The notes under the pieces were generated by a model that ran no database searches, was not told where the DNA came from, and was given only the letters and a program-made list of their open reading frames with translations. Source: Conchocele bisecta (lineage: Eukaryota > Mollusca > Bivalvia > Lucinida > Thyasiridae). From it: a DNA stretch of 64,000 nt. The stretch spans positions 112,828,773-112,892,772 of the forward strand of contig CM055265.1 of assembly GCA_029237695.1 (NCBI GenBank). The letters run 5' to 3'. A program made the position numbers and the translations under genes. Each line of letters opens with the position of its first letter. The first letter of the stretch is position 1. Below are positions 17,884 to 26,273 of the stretch, piece by piece.

Positions 17884-19353
17884 AATCCGATCGCCACGAG
17901 GGCGACGACGAGCCCTAATTTCTCCTCCTCGTGTGTTGTGCTTCCAATCTCGATTGGTGTTTCCGCTCCTGTTTCAACATTGTTGATGATTGGATTGGGG
18001 GAACTCGATGGTGCATCCAATTTACGAATAGGGGGTACTGGGTTCGATTGTGTTGAGGGATGTGTATCCATTTTGTGTTTTGGGGGTTTTATGAAATCGG
18101 TTCCACTTACAATTCCGCTCGCAATCATCTTGGGTGGGAGCTTGATGATACCCGTGTTCACGTTCCTGTTGCGGCCGATTTTTTTATTGGTGGTTGCGAC
18201 TACGATCTGATTATTGTAACCGTCAACTGGGTCGTCTCGTAGTATCATATTGCTCGGCGCCATATAAAGACCTATTCCAAATACGTAGTCTACCGGGGTG
18301 CGGGCAGTCTGCAAAACGTCTTGATAATTCTGGATCGCCTTCTGGAGGTCCACCTTAGCTGAGATGGCGTCCTCGACAAGTGCCAAGAACTGTTTTTTTG
18401 AGTTTTTTGTGCGTCAAAGGCCGTTCCTGTACCCAGTATAGCGCTGCGCGTTTGCTTCTGTGAGGCGAGGATTGCCCATACGTATATGCGAATGGATTCG
18501 TTGAAACGAATAACCCCACCCTGCGTAAATCCAGTGCTTCCATCTAACATAAATGTGGTCCACGCATTTCGCATCTGTGGAGTATCACCAGGTCTAGGTA
18601 TTCCACGTGGGCTACTTTGGTAGGTAGCCAATGACAATAACCGTCTTTACACGCAAGCCCTCCAAGCACTTCATCGCCGAACGTCATCTTATTCAATTTA
18701 TAATTATATTTAGTCCATGTTGCCATTTTTCTAACTGGTGGTGGGGTAGCTCCGCGAGCACTCCACAACCCTGAGAAATATGCGGGAACTTTATCAAGAT
18801 GCCCACCACTAACTAAGCCTTTAAGGTGAACTAACCCTAAACTGTTGGTTGGGGTGTATACTTTCTGTCTCCAGTCCGCGTCTTTTGGTACCCCAAATTC
18901 GTTACACAATCTTTCGAACGCCTTACGGTCGTATGCGCTTGAAATGGGATCCCAGCCGTCGTCTTGAGGTAGTGGAATACCTAGTTCTTTGAGAATCCTC
19001 CTAATGGTGTAATACACGTGAAAGTTGTAGACACTTCGGAGCATGACATTCTTGGATGTCAGATGGTCTTGATGCGAAACTCCACATCCGGCCGTTGCGC
19101 ACCATACAGCGAAATTTAGTTGGTTCTGCCAGAAGTTCATATGGGAAAAATCCCATCTTAGTATTACATCTTGACTAGTAGTCTTCGGAATTACATATTT
19201 CTCAAACGTGTTAGGAAAATTGGTGGCAAAGCCACTGTCCGGTCTAACCGTTACGGTTGGGTGTACAAGGTGGTTAACAACGTCTTTTTGCGTGTATTTA
19301 CCACCGACCGCGTACTTTGCATTAGAATTAAAGCTAAATGCTTTGGTATCCAT
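17865..19353 (-). pseudogene. Large Polinton-conserved protein (two frameshifts)
   Basis: About 495 codons over three frames. Part 1 (19353 to about 18600) starts MDTKAFSFNSNAKYAVGGKY and contains a Trp/Tyr-rich region with GIPLPQDDGWDPISSAYDRK. Part 2 (about 18600-18400) contains NAWTTFMLDGSTGFT and SAILGTGTAFDAQK. Part 3 (18398-17865) has LALVEDAISAKVDLQKAIQN, a VDYVFGIGLYMAPSN block, a Pro/Ser-rich tail and a C-terminal hydrophobic helix. The second break sits at a T7 run (18391-18397), a place where a base-call error is plausible. I recall this as a common large Polinton protein; a virion role is likely but unproven. Its last 19 bp overlap the convergent plus-strand gene. Confidence 0.75.
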
Positions 19354-19496
19354 TGAACGATATTATTATGTTTGCTACTATCACTAATGTTCAAAAAGGG
19401 AGTTGTGAACTTCAAAAATTAATAGACAACTGCTGCGGACAACGCCGGGTAGGCCTTAGATAAATCACGTTCACGGTCGGGTGGAAAAAAATTGAA

Positions 19497-20105
19497 ATGC
19501 TCGAGTTTTTCACATTAGAAGTCGAAGGTGTAAGCCCTGTGGCTTTCGGAAACTACCACATAGAGGCACCAGATACCTCAGGATTTCCTAGAACTCCAGA
19601 TGCTATAGTACCTCAGGGTCTTTGGAGTTTCAGAGATCTCCAAGCTTTTGTCGCGGCGAAGATTCCTGGTGTAGTCACTCTCGCAATCTCGAAAGCCACG
19701 GGGATCACGACATTGACCGTTGGGAGGCGTTTAAGGATCTCACCGGGGTTGGCCTCACTGTTAGGATTTAAAATAACATACCCTTACAACGATGACGGAG
19801 TGTTTGATCCGGGCGAGCACGTCGGCACGACCCCAGTAAACTTCGCCGTCACGAAAACTCTCGGGGTGCACCTGGATCGGGTGAACACATCTTACAACAC
19901 GGTAGACGGCACTCCCAGCACATTACTGAAAACCCTGCCCGCCAGCGACTGTTTCTTTGGGGAGACTGTGACCTTAGACTTCCCACACCCCGAGATGAAA
20001 GTTTTGGAATCGGGACACATCCACGAGTTGAAGATTTCTATTCTTGATGATAAAGGGCGAGAGTTGAAGAACGATTACCCGATTTCGGTCGTCCTAGAAA
20101 TTTGA
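19497..20105 (+). CDS. mcp2: Minor capsid (penton-type, single jelly-roll) protein
   Basis: 202 residues, mostly predicted beta. The C-terminal half, with GTPSTLLKTLP, LDFPHPEMKVL, HIHELKISILDDKGRELKN and a final ISVVLEI strand, matches the way Polinton penton proteins end. It would form the pentamers at the vertices and hold the fibre, whose gene starts 38 bp downstream on the same strand. The frame is intact. The start at 19497 follows an A-rich stretch; the TTTTAAGAAAATTA box is absent here. Confidence 0.8.
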   Translation: MLEFFTLEVEGVSPVAFGNYHIEAPDTSGFPRTPDAIVPQGLWSFRDLQAFVAAKIPGVVTLAISKATGITTLTVGRRLRISPGLASLLGFKITYPYNDDGVFDPGEHVGTTPVNFAVTKTLGVHLDRVNTSYNTVDGTPSTLLKTLPASDCFFGETVTLDFPHPEMKVLESGHIHELKISILDDKGRELKNDYPISVVLEI

Positions 20106-20115
20106 AATTAATTAA

Positions 20116-20129
20116 TTTTAAGAAAATTA
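20116..20129 (+). promoter_or_regulatory. TTTTAAGAAAATTA box upstream of the fibre gene
   Basis: Exact copy of the element-wide box, 14 nt before the ATG at 20144 and 10 nt after the penton stop. Confidence 0.6.
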
Positions 20130-20143
20130 TTTAGAATTAAAGC

Positions 20144-21877
20144 ATGTTCGTAATTTATATATATATATATATTATCAACATTATTGAAATTAGTATATAC
20201 GGACCAGGTAGTTCTTCCGATTGGGTGACAAATTCAAAGAATTTGGAACCGACAGAAGGGGGATTCATCCCGACAGAGGGCGACTTTTTAACTACCCAAA
20301 AAACAAAAGCCTTGATCAATAGAACTATATCGGCGGCCACGGACGATATTCACAGGAGTATACTATCACAACTTAGAGAATATGCCCTGGCTGTGAATAC
20401 ACAAAGTCGTGAAGAAACGCATACGGAACTAAACAATCTAGGTGAAAAAATAAGCGAATTTCGAAAAGAGGCCCGGTTGGGGATTGAGGGAGTCCGAACG
20501 GGTGTTGATAAAGTCCGAGAAGACCACCAGGCGGACCTTACGAAGGCTTATGATGCGTTGCGCTTAAAGGACTCTCTCATCACCGAAGCGACACTTACCA
20601 AACTAGGAAAACAAATAACCAAATTTCGAAAAGAGGCCAGGTCGGATATTGATAAAGTCCGAGAAGACCACCAGGTGGCCCTTACGGAGGGTTATGATGC
20701 GTTGCGTTTAGATGACTCTCTCATCAGAGAAGCGGCACTTACTGAACTAGACGGGAAAATAACCAAATTTCGAAAAGAGACCCGGTCTGGTATTGATAAA
20801 GTCCGAGTAGACCACCAGGTGGACCTTGCGGAGGCTTATGTTGCGTTGCGCTTAGAGGACTCTCTCAGCAGAGAAGCGACACTTACTGAACTAGACGGAA
20901 AAATAGCCGAATTTCTGAAAGAGACCAGGTCGGGGGTTGAGGGGGTCCGAGAAGACCACAAGGAGGCCATTGCGGAGGCTTATGGGATGTTGCGCTCAGA
21001 GGACTCTCTCAACAGAGAAGTGGCACTTACTGAACTAGACGAAAAAATAACCGAATTTCGAAAGGAGACCCGGTTGGGCGTTGAGGGGGTCCGAACGGGT
21101 ATCGATAAAGTCCGAGAAGACCACCAGGCGGACCTTACGGAGGTTTATGGGGTGTTGCGCTCAGAGGACTCTCTCAGCAGAGAAGCGGCGGTTGCCGAAC
21201 TAGACGGAAAAATAACTGAATTTCAAAAAGAGGCCCGGTTGGGTGTTGAAAAAGCCCTAGAAGGCCACCAGGCTACCATTACGGAGGTTTATGATGCGTT
21301 GCGCTTAGAGGACTCTCTCAGCAGAGAAGCTGCACTTACCGAACTAGACGGGAAAATAACCGAAGTTTCCGATAAACTGAAACATGATCGTAGAGCCGCG
21401 ACCAAAGCTCTTGAGGAGGCCTCTTATAAGATTCGTACTGAGGCACATACCTCTATCGGGGTGGTTGCCGGATTGTTGCAAACAATGAAAACGCAAAAAC
21501 GTGTCATAACAGTTTGGGCTGAGAAGCGGGGCCCATTGGTTGAGGGGCTCTATGAATATTCGTTCGGTGCCAAAGCGAATAATAAATGTGGGGGATACGC
21601 CATGACAGCTACAGGTACAGTTCTCCGAATGGCGGTCTGCTCGGTTAATGCTAGTGGTAAACCTGTGGGCGCGGTCACGATAAATCTTGTAGTAGATGGG
21701 GAAGAACGGGGGTTTGGAGTCACTAAAATCGCTGGAGATAGTTCGTCGGTGGTTTCGTTCGCCAGTGATGATCTAATTAGACTTTCCGAAGGTAGTGTTA
21801 TTAACTTTGTTACGAAAATCGCTGACCCAGAGAGTTCTTCCACTATTGTCTCATTGTTAATTGAACTTAATTTGTAA
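20144..21877 (+). CDS. Coiled-coil fibre protein with C-terminal beta head
   Basis: 577 residues, intact. A short hydrophobic start (FVIYIYIYIINII) precedes a long shaft of about six 48-residue repeats (residues about 105-410; unit pattern KITKFRKETRSGIDKVREDH ... ALRLEDSL.REAALTELDG). Two repeats carry an extra 7 residues (VEGVRTG type), a whole heptad, which keeps a coiled coil in register. The last 110 residues (from about 465) are Gly/Val/Ser-rich with alternating hydrophobics and look like a beta-sheet head. The position right after the penton gene and this shaft-head design fit a trimeric receptor-binding spike. No sequence family is recognised; a tail-fibre-like role is inference. Confidence 0.75.
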   Translation: MFVIYIYIYIINIIEISIYGPGSSSDWVTNSKNLEPTEGGFIPTEGDFLTTQKTKALINRTISAATDDIHRSILSQLREYALAVNTQSREETHTELNNLGEKISEFRKEARLGIEGVRTGVDKVREDHQADLTKAYDALRLKDSLITEATLTKLGKQITKFRKEARSDIDKVREDHQVALTEGYDALRLDDSLIREAALTELDGKITKFRKETRSGIDKVRVDHQVDLAEAYVALRLEDSLSREATLTELDGKIAEFLKETRSGVEGVREDHKEAIAEAYGMLRSEDSLNREVALTELDEKITEFRKETRLGVEGVRTGIDKVREDHQADLTEVYGVLRSEDSLSREAAVAELDGKITEFQKEARLGVEKALEGHQATITEVYDALRLEDSLSREAALTELDGKITEVSDKLKHDRRAATKALEEASYKIRTEAHTSIGVVAGLLQTMKTQKRVITVWAEKRGPLVEGLYEYSFGAKANNKCGGYAMTATGTVLRMAVCSVNASGKPVGAVTINLVVDGEERGFGVTKIAGDSSSVVSFASDDLIRLSEGSVINFVTKIADPESSSTIVSLLIELNL

Positions 21878-21897
21878 ATACTAATATATTGAAAATC

Positions 21898-22383
21898 ATG
21901 AACGAATCACCGCTTCCAATTGTCAATACCACTCCATCAACACTGTATCCAATTGTCAATATCACTCCATCAACACTGTGTCCAATTAACGAAAGAAGTT
22001 TAGATTTTAGGTTAAATTATATCGTCGCTATGCAGGATATTTTAGTTAGAGAATATGGAAATAGAAAAAGACACGCTAAAAAATATAAGAGCGCGGCGAA
22101 TATAGCTGAAGCATCTAGTACGGTTCTGGCAAGTTTATCTGTAATGAGTGGTGCGGGGACTGCTGCAACACTATCTACAATTGTAACGGTTCCACTTGCA
22201 GGGGTTTTGAGTGGAATTACCGTTTTATCTGGAATACTTTGTATGGTAATTAGGGCGTCGGGTGGAAAACTCGAGAAAAAATGTAGAAAACATGATAGAA
22301 TATCCGTTCTCGCCAGGTCTAAGAAAAATAGCATCGACGTTATAGTGTCCAAAGCGTTGGCCGATAACAAAATATCAAATTGA
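21898..22383 (+). CDS. Small helical membrane protein, C-terminus probably lost
   Basis: 161 residues from the ATG at 21898; a TTG at 21889 is the alternative. The N-terminal 30 residues come from a 39-bp direct repeat (two copies of CCAATTGTCAATA..CACTCC units). Then follow a charged helix (EYGNRKRHAKKYKSAANIAE), two adjacent hydrophobic helices (LASLSVMSGAGTAATLSTIV and VPLAGVLSGITVLSGILCMV) and a KHDRISVLARSKKNSIDVIV helix. It stops at DNKISN, but similar helical sequence (EKLKNDIRIKAH) continues in another frame to about 22494, suggesting a small deletion with a frame change. This fits a family of small two-helix proteins seen beside fibre genes in invertebrate elements (recall only). Confidence 0.65.
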   Translation: MNESPLPIVNTTPSTLYPIVNITPSTLCPINERSLDFRLNYIVAMQDILVREYGNRKRHAKKYKSAANIAEASSTVLASLSVMSGAGTAATLSTIVTVPLAGVLSGITVLSGILCMVIRASGGKLEKKCRKHDRISVLARSKKNSIDVIVSKALADNKISN

Positions 22384-22917
22384 AAAATTAAAAAATGATA
22401 TTAGAATCAAAGCACACGCCACCATGCCCAAGCTTGAGTGTACTGATTGGGATAAATTTAGGGCAAAACTTGGAGATAAAGTCGGAGGAAATTAATATTT
22501 TATTAAATAATTAATTTTATAATTTTCTTTAAATTAATTATAAAATTAATTATATTGGTGCAGTAAACAATTTATTAATTAATTTTAGGAAAATTATTAA
22601 CAATTTAAAAAAAAGTTTTAGTTCCCACCGAGGCTGGAACCCGCGCCAGCAAAACCATGACTTTGTTGGTGAAAATAGTTGTGTTTTATTTGCTTTCTTT
22701 ATTAATTAATTATTATGTTTTCTATGTAATTATAGGGGATGTTCAGCTTTAAATTATTAATAATTTTATAATTTTCTTAAAATTAATTATAAAATTAATG
22801 AAATAATAAACCATCCCGTAAATTCGTTAACCTCTCTAAGTGTTTATAAATAACCTGTGTACACACCGCCTGTGTAAATCGATAATTGTACAACACAAGG
22901 TAATGTTTATCATAACA

Positions 22918-22990
22918 GCCTTCGTGGTCGTGTGGGTTAAGGCGATACTCTATAGAGAAGAGGGTCGTGGGTTCGCGCCGCGGTTGGAGC
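22918..22990 (+). tRNA. tRNA-Ser(AGA)-like sequence, probably degenerate
   Basis: A box-like TGGTCGTGTGGGTTAAGGCG, then CTCT-ATAGAGA-AGAG giving a 7-nt anticodon loop with T33 and AGA, then a T-arm-like CGTGG-GTTCGCG-CCGCG. The long variable arm of a serine tRNA is missing, A58 is replaced, and the acceptor stem pairs poorly (5 of 7). It is best seen as a tRNA pseudogene or tRNA-derived fragment. Confidence 0.3.
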
Positions 22991-23044
22991 TAAATCTTTT
23001 TTATTTCTATCCCTATAAATGTGGTCACTATGGTAAACAACTGC

Positions 23045-23236
23045 ATGACAACGGCGTTCCTATCCGACCGCTCGAGGTTGATACAAAAATAAATTCAGAT
23101 TGCCAGTTTACATACCATCGATAAGGAAAAATACACTCAAAGTATGACAACGGCGTTCCTATAAGACCGCTCGAGGTTGATGAAAAATAATTCCAGATAG
23201 CCCGTTTACATACCTTCGATAAGGAAAATACACTCG
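23045..23236. repeat. 99-bp tandem duplication
   Basis: ATGACAACGGCGTTCCTAT starts at 23045 and again at 23144. Both copies contain GACCGCTCGAGGTTGAT and end in ATACACTC with about 90% identity. It lies between the tRNA-like sequence and the orphan gene pair. Confidence 0.85.
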
Positions 23237-23248
23237 GCTATAAATTAC

Positions 23249-23626
23249 TTAGTAGTTTTTTTTTCTGTTCAATAATAATTTTTCAATATCTTTATAAGCG
23301 ATATCGTATAAACGTATATTCGTAAACGAATCGTTGGGTTTTAACAATTTTATATAATACACCTTAGTTTCATATCCGATACGCATTATCCGTCTTAATG
23401 TTTTTAATTGCCTCTTATATATTTCGCATAATTGTAGGTATAATATTGTAAATGCAACGTTTTTATCGGAGCGTAATAAATTACGCTGATATTTCATGTA
23501 TTTGATATCGCCTAGTGTTTTCATTTTATAGAATTTATATACATGACTATAACCCCCGTATTCTTCATAAACTTCTTCAACACAGCCATTAAAAATTTTC
23601 AATTCACATTATAATTTATTATCCAT
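23249..23626 (-). pseudogene. Orphan gene, tandem paralogue 1 (early stop)
   Basis: Homologous to its neighbour at 23660-23998; the two share YMKYQRNLLR.DKNVAFTILY.QLC and later NDSFT..R. From the matching ATG at 23626 the frame reads five codons, then TAA, and is open again to 23249 (117 residues from a TTG at 23602). So it is either a pseudogene or translated from a later start. Lys/Tyr/Ile-rich, no known domain, no signal peptide. Probably an accessory gene of the element's right end. Confidence 0.55.
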
Positions 23627-23659
23627 TTTCTCTAATAATATTGGTAGTGTTTTTTCTGT

Positions 23660-23998
23660 TCAATTTTCAATTAGAATTTTCAAATCCATTACAATATGAT
23701 TGTAGAAACGCATATCCGTAAACGAATCGTTGATTTTAAACGGTTTTATAAAATTAGTTTTATGATGTTCCGGTAGTTGTTCTCCGATCCTATTTAGTCG
23801 CTTCATTTCGTGAATTTGATCCTTGTACCCGCGACATAATTGCCGGTATAATATTGTAAATGCAACGTTTTTATCGTAGCGTAATAAATTACGCTGATAT
23901 TTCATGTATTCGATTTTGCATAGTGTTTTCAATTTATAGTAATATTTTTCAACAAATAAATCATAAAATTTCAATTTAAATTCTATTTTATTATCCAT
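23660..23998 (-). CDS. Orphan gene, tandem paralogue 2
   Basis: 112 residues from an ATG at 23998. The N-terminus MDNKIEFKLKFYDLF is followed by the shared core (YMKYQRNLLRYDKNVAFTIL, YRQLCRGYKDQ) and a C-terminal NDSFTDMRFYNHIV. Basic and aromatic-rich, probably soluble and helical. The upstream TATTATCCATTTTCT surround is identical in both paralogues, so the duplication included the promoter. It is the last gene before the right terminal repeat. No family recognised. Confidence 0.6.
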   Translation of the reverse strand: MDNKIEFKLKFYDLFVEKYYYKLKTLCKIEYMKYQRNLLRYDKNVAFTILYRQLCRGYKDQIHEMKRLNRIGEQLPEHHKTNFIKPFKINDSFTDMRFYNHIVMDLKILIEN

Positions 23999-24087
23999 TT
24001 TCTATAATAAAATTTTATTATAACCTATGAAATGTATCTATTCAATTGGACGTGAAAAAAACATGACGTATTTATGACACCAATATA

Positions 24088-24333
24088 TTTTTTCAAAAGT
24101 CAATTACCAATATAATTGGGACTACAATACCACCACCAACTTTTGGTTGGAGGTGGTATCATTTTGACTCCCTCTTTTCAAAATTATTTTCTCAAAAAAT
24201 TCATAAATTTGCTGTCGGGAGACAATTTTCCTCGTTAACCAATTTTTTATTTTTCGGGGTTGGTGGGGGTATTATAGAGGGTTATAAATGATATCACGGT
24301 AAGTGGTATCATTTTGACTCCCTTACTACTACT
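24088..24333 (-). repeat. Polinton terminal inverted repeat, right (246 bp)
   Basis: Reverse complement of 4078-4323. Just inside it (24014-24056) lies one arm of the 4636-4728 hairpin, including TTCAATTGGACGTGAAAAA, so subterminal similarity extends beyond the strict repeat. Confidence 0.95.
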
Positions 24334-24338
24334 TCAAC
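24334..24338. repeat. Polinton target-site duplication, right
   Basis: TCAAC follows the element end; the flanking ACAGAACACGCAAGAACATG continues exactly as in the empty paralogue at 60568 onward. Confidence 0.9.
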
Positions 24339-25255
24339 AGAACACGCAAGAACATGAATGAGTGTTTATTATTAAATTCGTTTGAAACATATTTGCTTAG
24401 GTATCACTCAAGAATCATGCTGTATTTATATGCTTCTGATAATTAAGGAGAATTGTGTCAACTTAGCGAATTCTAGTCAAGTCGACCAATTTTTGGCTAA
24501 ATCGACCGCATGTCGGCCACTGACCAACTCGTCCCCTTTTGGGCTGATTTGTTAAAACGCTAACAATCGGGTGGTAGTGTATGTTAACTAACACAGTCAT
24601 ATTCCATCTTGGATGTACATAATCAGCCAATAAATCAGCCAATACAATTACATGAACAATTCCTTCCAAGAGGCGCTATTTGGTTAGGTCTTGGTCATTT
24701 ACAAATTATATTATTGCCAAGCAGGAAGCAAGTCAAAACGGCCCCTGGTCAAAACGGCCCGGATTTGGTCAAAACGGCCCCCAAGTTTTGGGAATTTGGT
24801 CAAAACGGCCCCTACTAAACGGCCCCCTATTATATATTATATATTTTTCGTTTTTCTACATATATATAAAAATATTCTTAATATTCATCTAAAATAACAA
24901 TAATAAATGACCTTGTATTATGAATATTGATGAAAACTTTAATATGCATGCAATATATTATATTTGTGTATGGTTTGTATATCTTATCAATTACCATGGA
25001 TGTTTTTCACACTTTTATGTAGACAAATGCCCATTATCTAACACCTTGTATTTTAGTGGGGATACAACACAATTAATAACAACTCGTTATAGCCGATACT
25101 ATTAGTCTTTTATAGATTTGAATAAATACAATAAATATTTTATTCTGGTATATAACATATATTACATGTTTTACCATAAGAAAATGTAGTACAGTGAGAC
25201 ATGATAATTTAAATTAATTATCGTGTTTGAGGAGCTTAGAATGTGAAACCTGAAT
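24339..25255. other. Right part of repeated segment, copy A
   Basis: No gene. Collinear with 60573-61487 at high identity up to about GAAACCTGAATGATA, where the two copies part. It contains the left GGTCAAAACGGCCC array. Confidence 0.75.
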
Positions 25256-26273
25256 GATACGTTGAATGATATTGTATATAAATTTCTAAATAAATTACAT
25301 GTACAAGCGTCAGTGCTTACCGCGATATTGGATAGCAATCACAGTGACATTCCGGTTTGCATGCCATTGTGTTTGCAGCACATGTAGACAATAACACGTT
25401 GGCGAACAGTGTAGTTCTTGATCAGACTGCGAATTCAGTTATGTGCTGGCTGGCTATATTGCAAGAAATAAATTACATATTTTAAGTTACAGTATGGCTA
25501 TAAAAACAAATATATAGATTGCAAAATGGGAAACAGTGTAGACCCTAATCAGACTGTGAATGCAAGTTTCCCCTCTAGATATATAGCCTCAACAAGTGAT
25601 TATGTACAAGATTGGAAACAGTGTAGATACGATCAGACTGTGTGTGCAAATTCCCATATATAGCATCAACAAGTGGCTATGTATGTTCAAGATGGGAAAC
25701 AGTGTAGATCCTGATCAGACTGTGTGGGCATATTCCAATATATCTATAGCATCAACAAGTGGCTATGTACAAGATGGGAAACCATATAGCTATATGACAT
25801 CAATCATTTTTTTTATTATTATTTAGCAATATAGTAGTTCAAACACTTTAGCCGAAAAACTATCCCACCCTTCGATAATTGGATTAATCCTGCTATGCAA
25901 TCAATAGAAAATAACTGACCATCAGGCTAGTGACATCGCCTAACGATTTTCACGAAAAATATGAAAATATTTTGTACCGAATACGGATGAAATACGGTAA
26001 TATGACACAATTTTTGTGTTGTTTTATTAAATTATATTAATTATCATTATTATTTCATTATATTACATTATACTACATTATACAAGCTATATACTATCAA
26101 AAACTCTGAAAAACAAGTAAACTAAAAATTATACCTGATTTTTTTGGGGCCGTTTTGACCAAATATGGGCCGTTTTGACCATTTATTTTGGACGGGGCCG
26201 TTTTGACCAACTTAGGCGGGCCGTTTTGACCTGGGGCCGTTTTGACCATGGGCCGTTTTGACTGTAACCTGCC
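24714..26273. repeat. Inverted pair of GGTCAAAACGGCCC arrays
   Basis: Four or five GGTCAAAACGGCCC words at about 24724-24830 face five or six complementary words (GGGCCGTTTTGACC) at 26148-26271. The outermost parts match as AGTCAAAACGGCCC with GCCAAGCA-like flanks on both sides. This suggests a 1.55-kb element with repetitive inverted ends. The interior holds AT-rich DNA and a separate tandem repeat, with no gene. Only the left array is present in copy C. Confidence 0.65.
25525..25790. repeat. Tandem repeat of about 82-86 bp
   Basis: GGGAAACAGTGTAGA-type starts near 25528, 25614, 25695 and 25777 (last partial). Each is followed by a GATCAGACTGTG word and CATCAACAAGTG.CTATGTAC. Confidence 0.75.

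Larger units (their letters stand above)
22495..23248. other. AT-rich intergenic region with promoter-like boxes
   Basis: No protein gene supported. It contains several near-palindromic blocks of TAATTTTATAATTTTCTTTA type (22511-22552, 22759-22798), variants of the TTTTAAGAAAATTA box at 22583 and 22769, a tRNA-like sequence and a 99-bp tandem duplication. Confidence 0.6.
4078..24333. mobile_element. Polinton/Maverick (adintovirus-like) element, 20,256 bp
   Basis: It has 246-bp inverted termini starting AGTAGTAGTAAGGG, flanking duplication TCAAC, and the diagnostic gene set: protein-primed family B polymerase, retroviral-type integrase, FtsK/HerA-like packaging ATPase, double jelly-roll major capsid protein and penton-type minor capsid protein. 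It also has a fibre gene and several small Polinton-conserved proteins. The paralogous empty site at 60568-60572 fixes the boundaries. Integrase (late stop), polymerase (many breaks) and two conserved genes are damaged, so this copy is unlikely to be autonomous. ATPase, penton and fibre are open. No adenain-like protease was found. Some single-base breaks, such as one at a homopolymer near 18391, could be assembly errors. Confidence 0.95.

Noticed and set aside
22625..22680. A second tRNA-like sequence on the minus strand
   Set aside because: A 7-bp acceptor-like pairing and a GGGTTCCAGCC word exist, but the total length is about 55 nt and no D or anticodon arm can be drawn.
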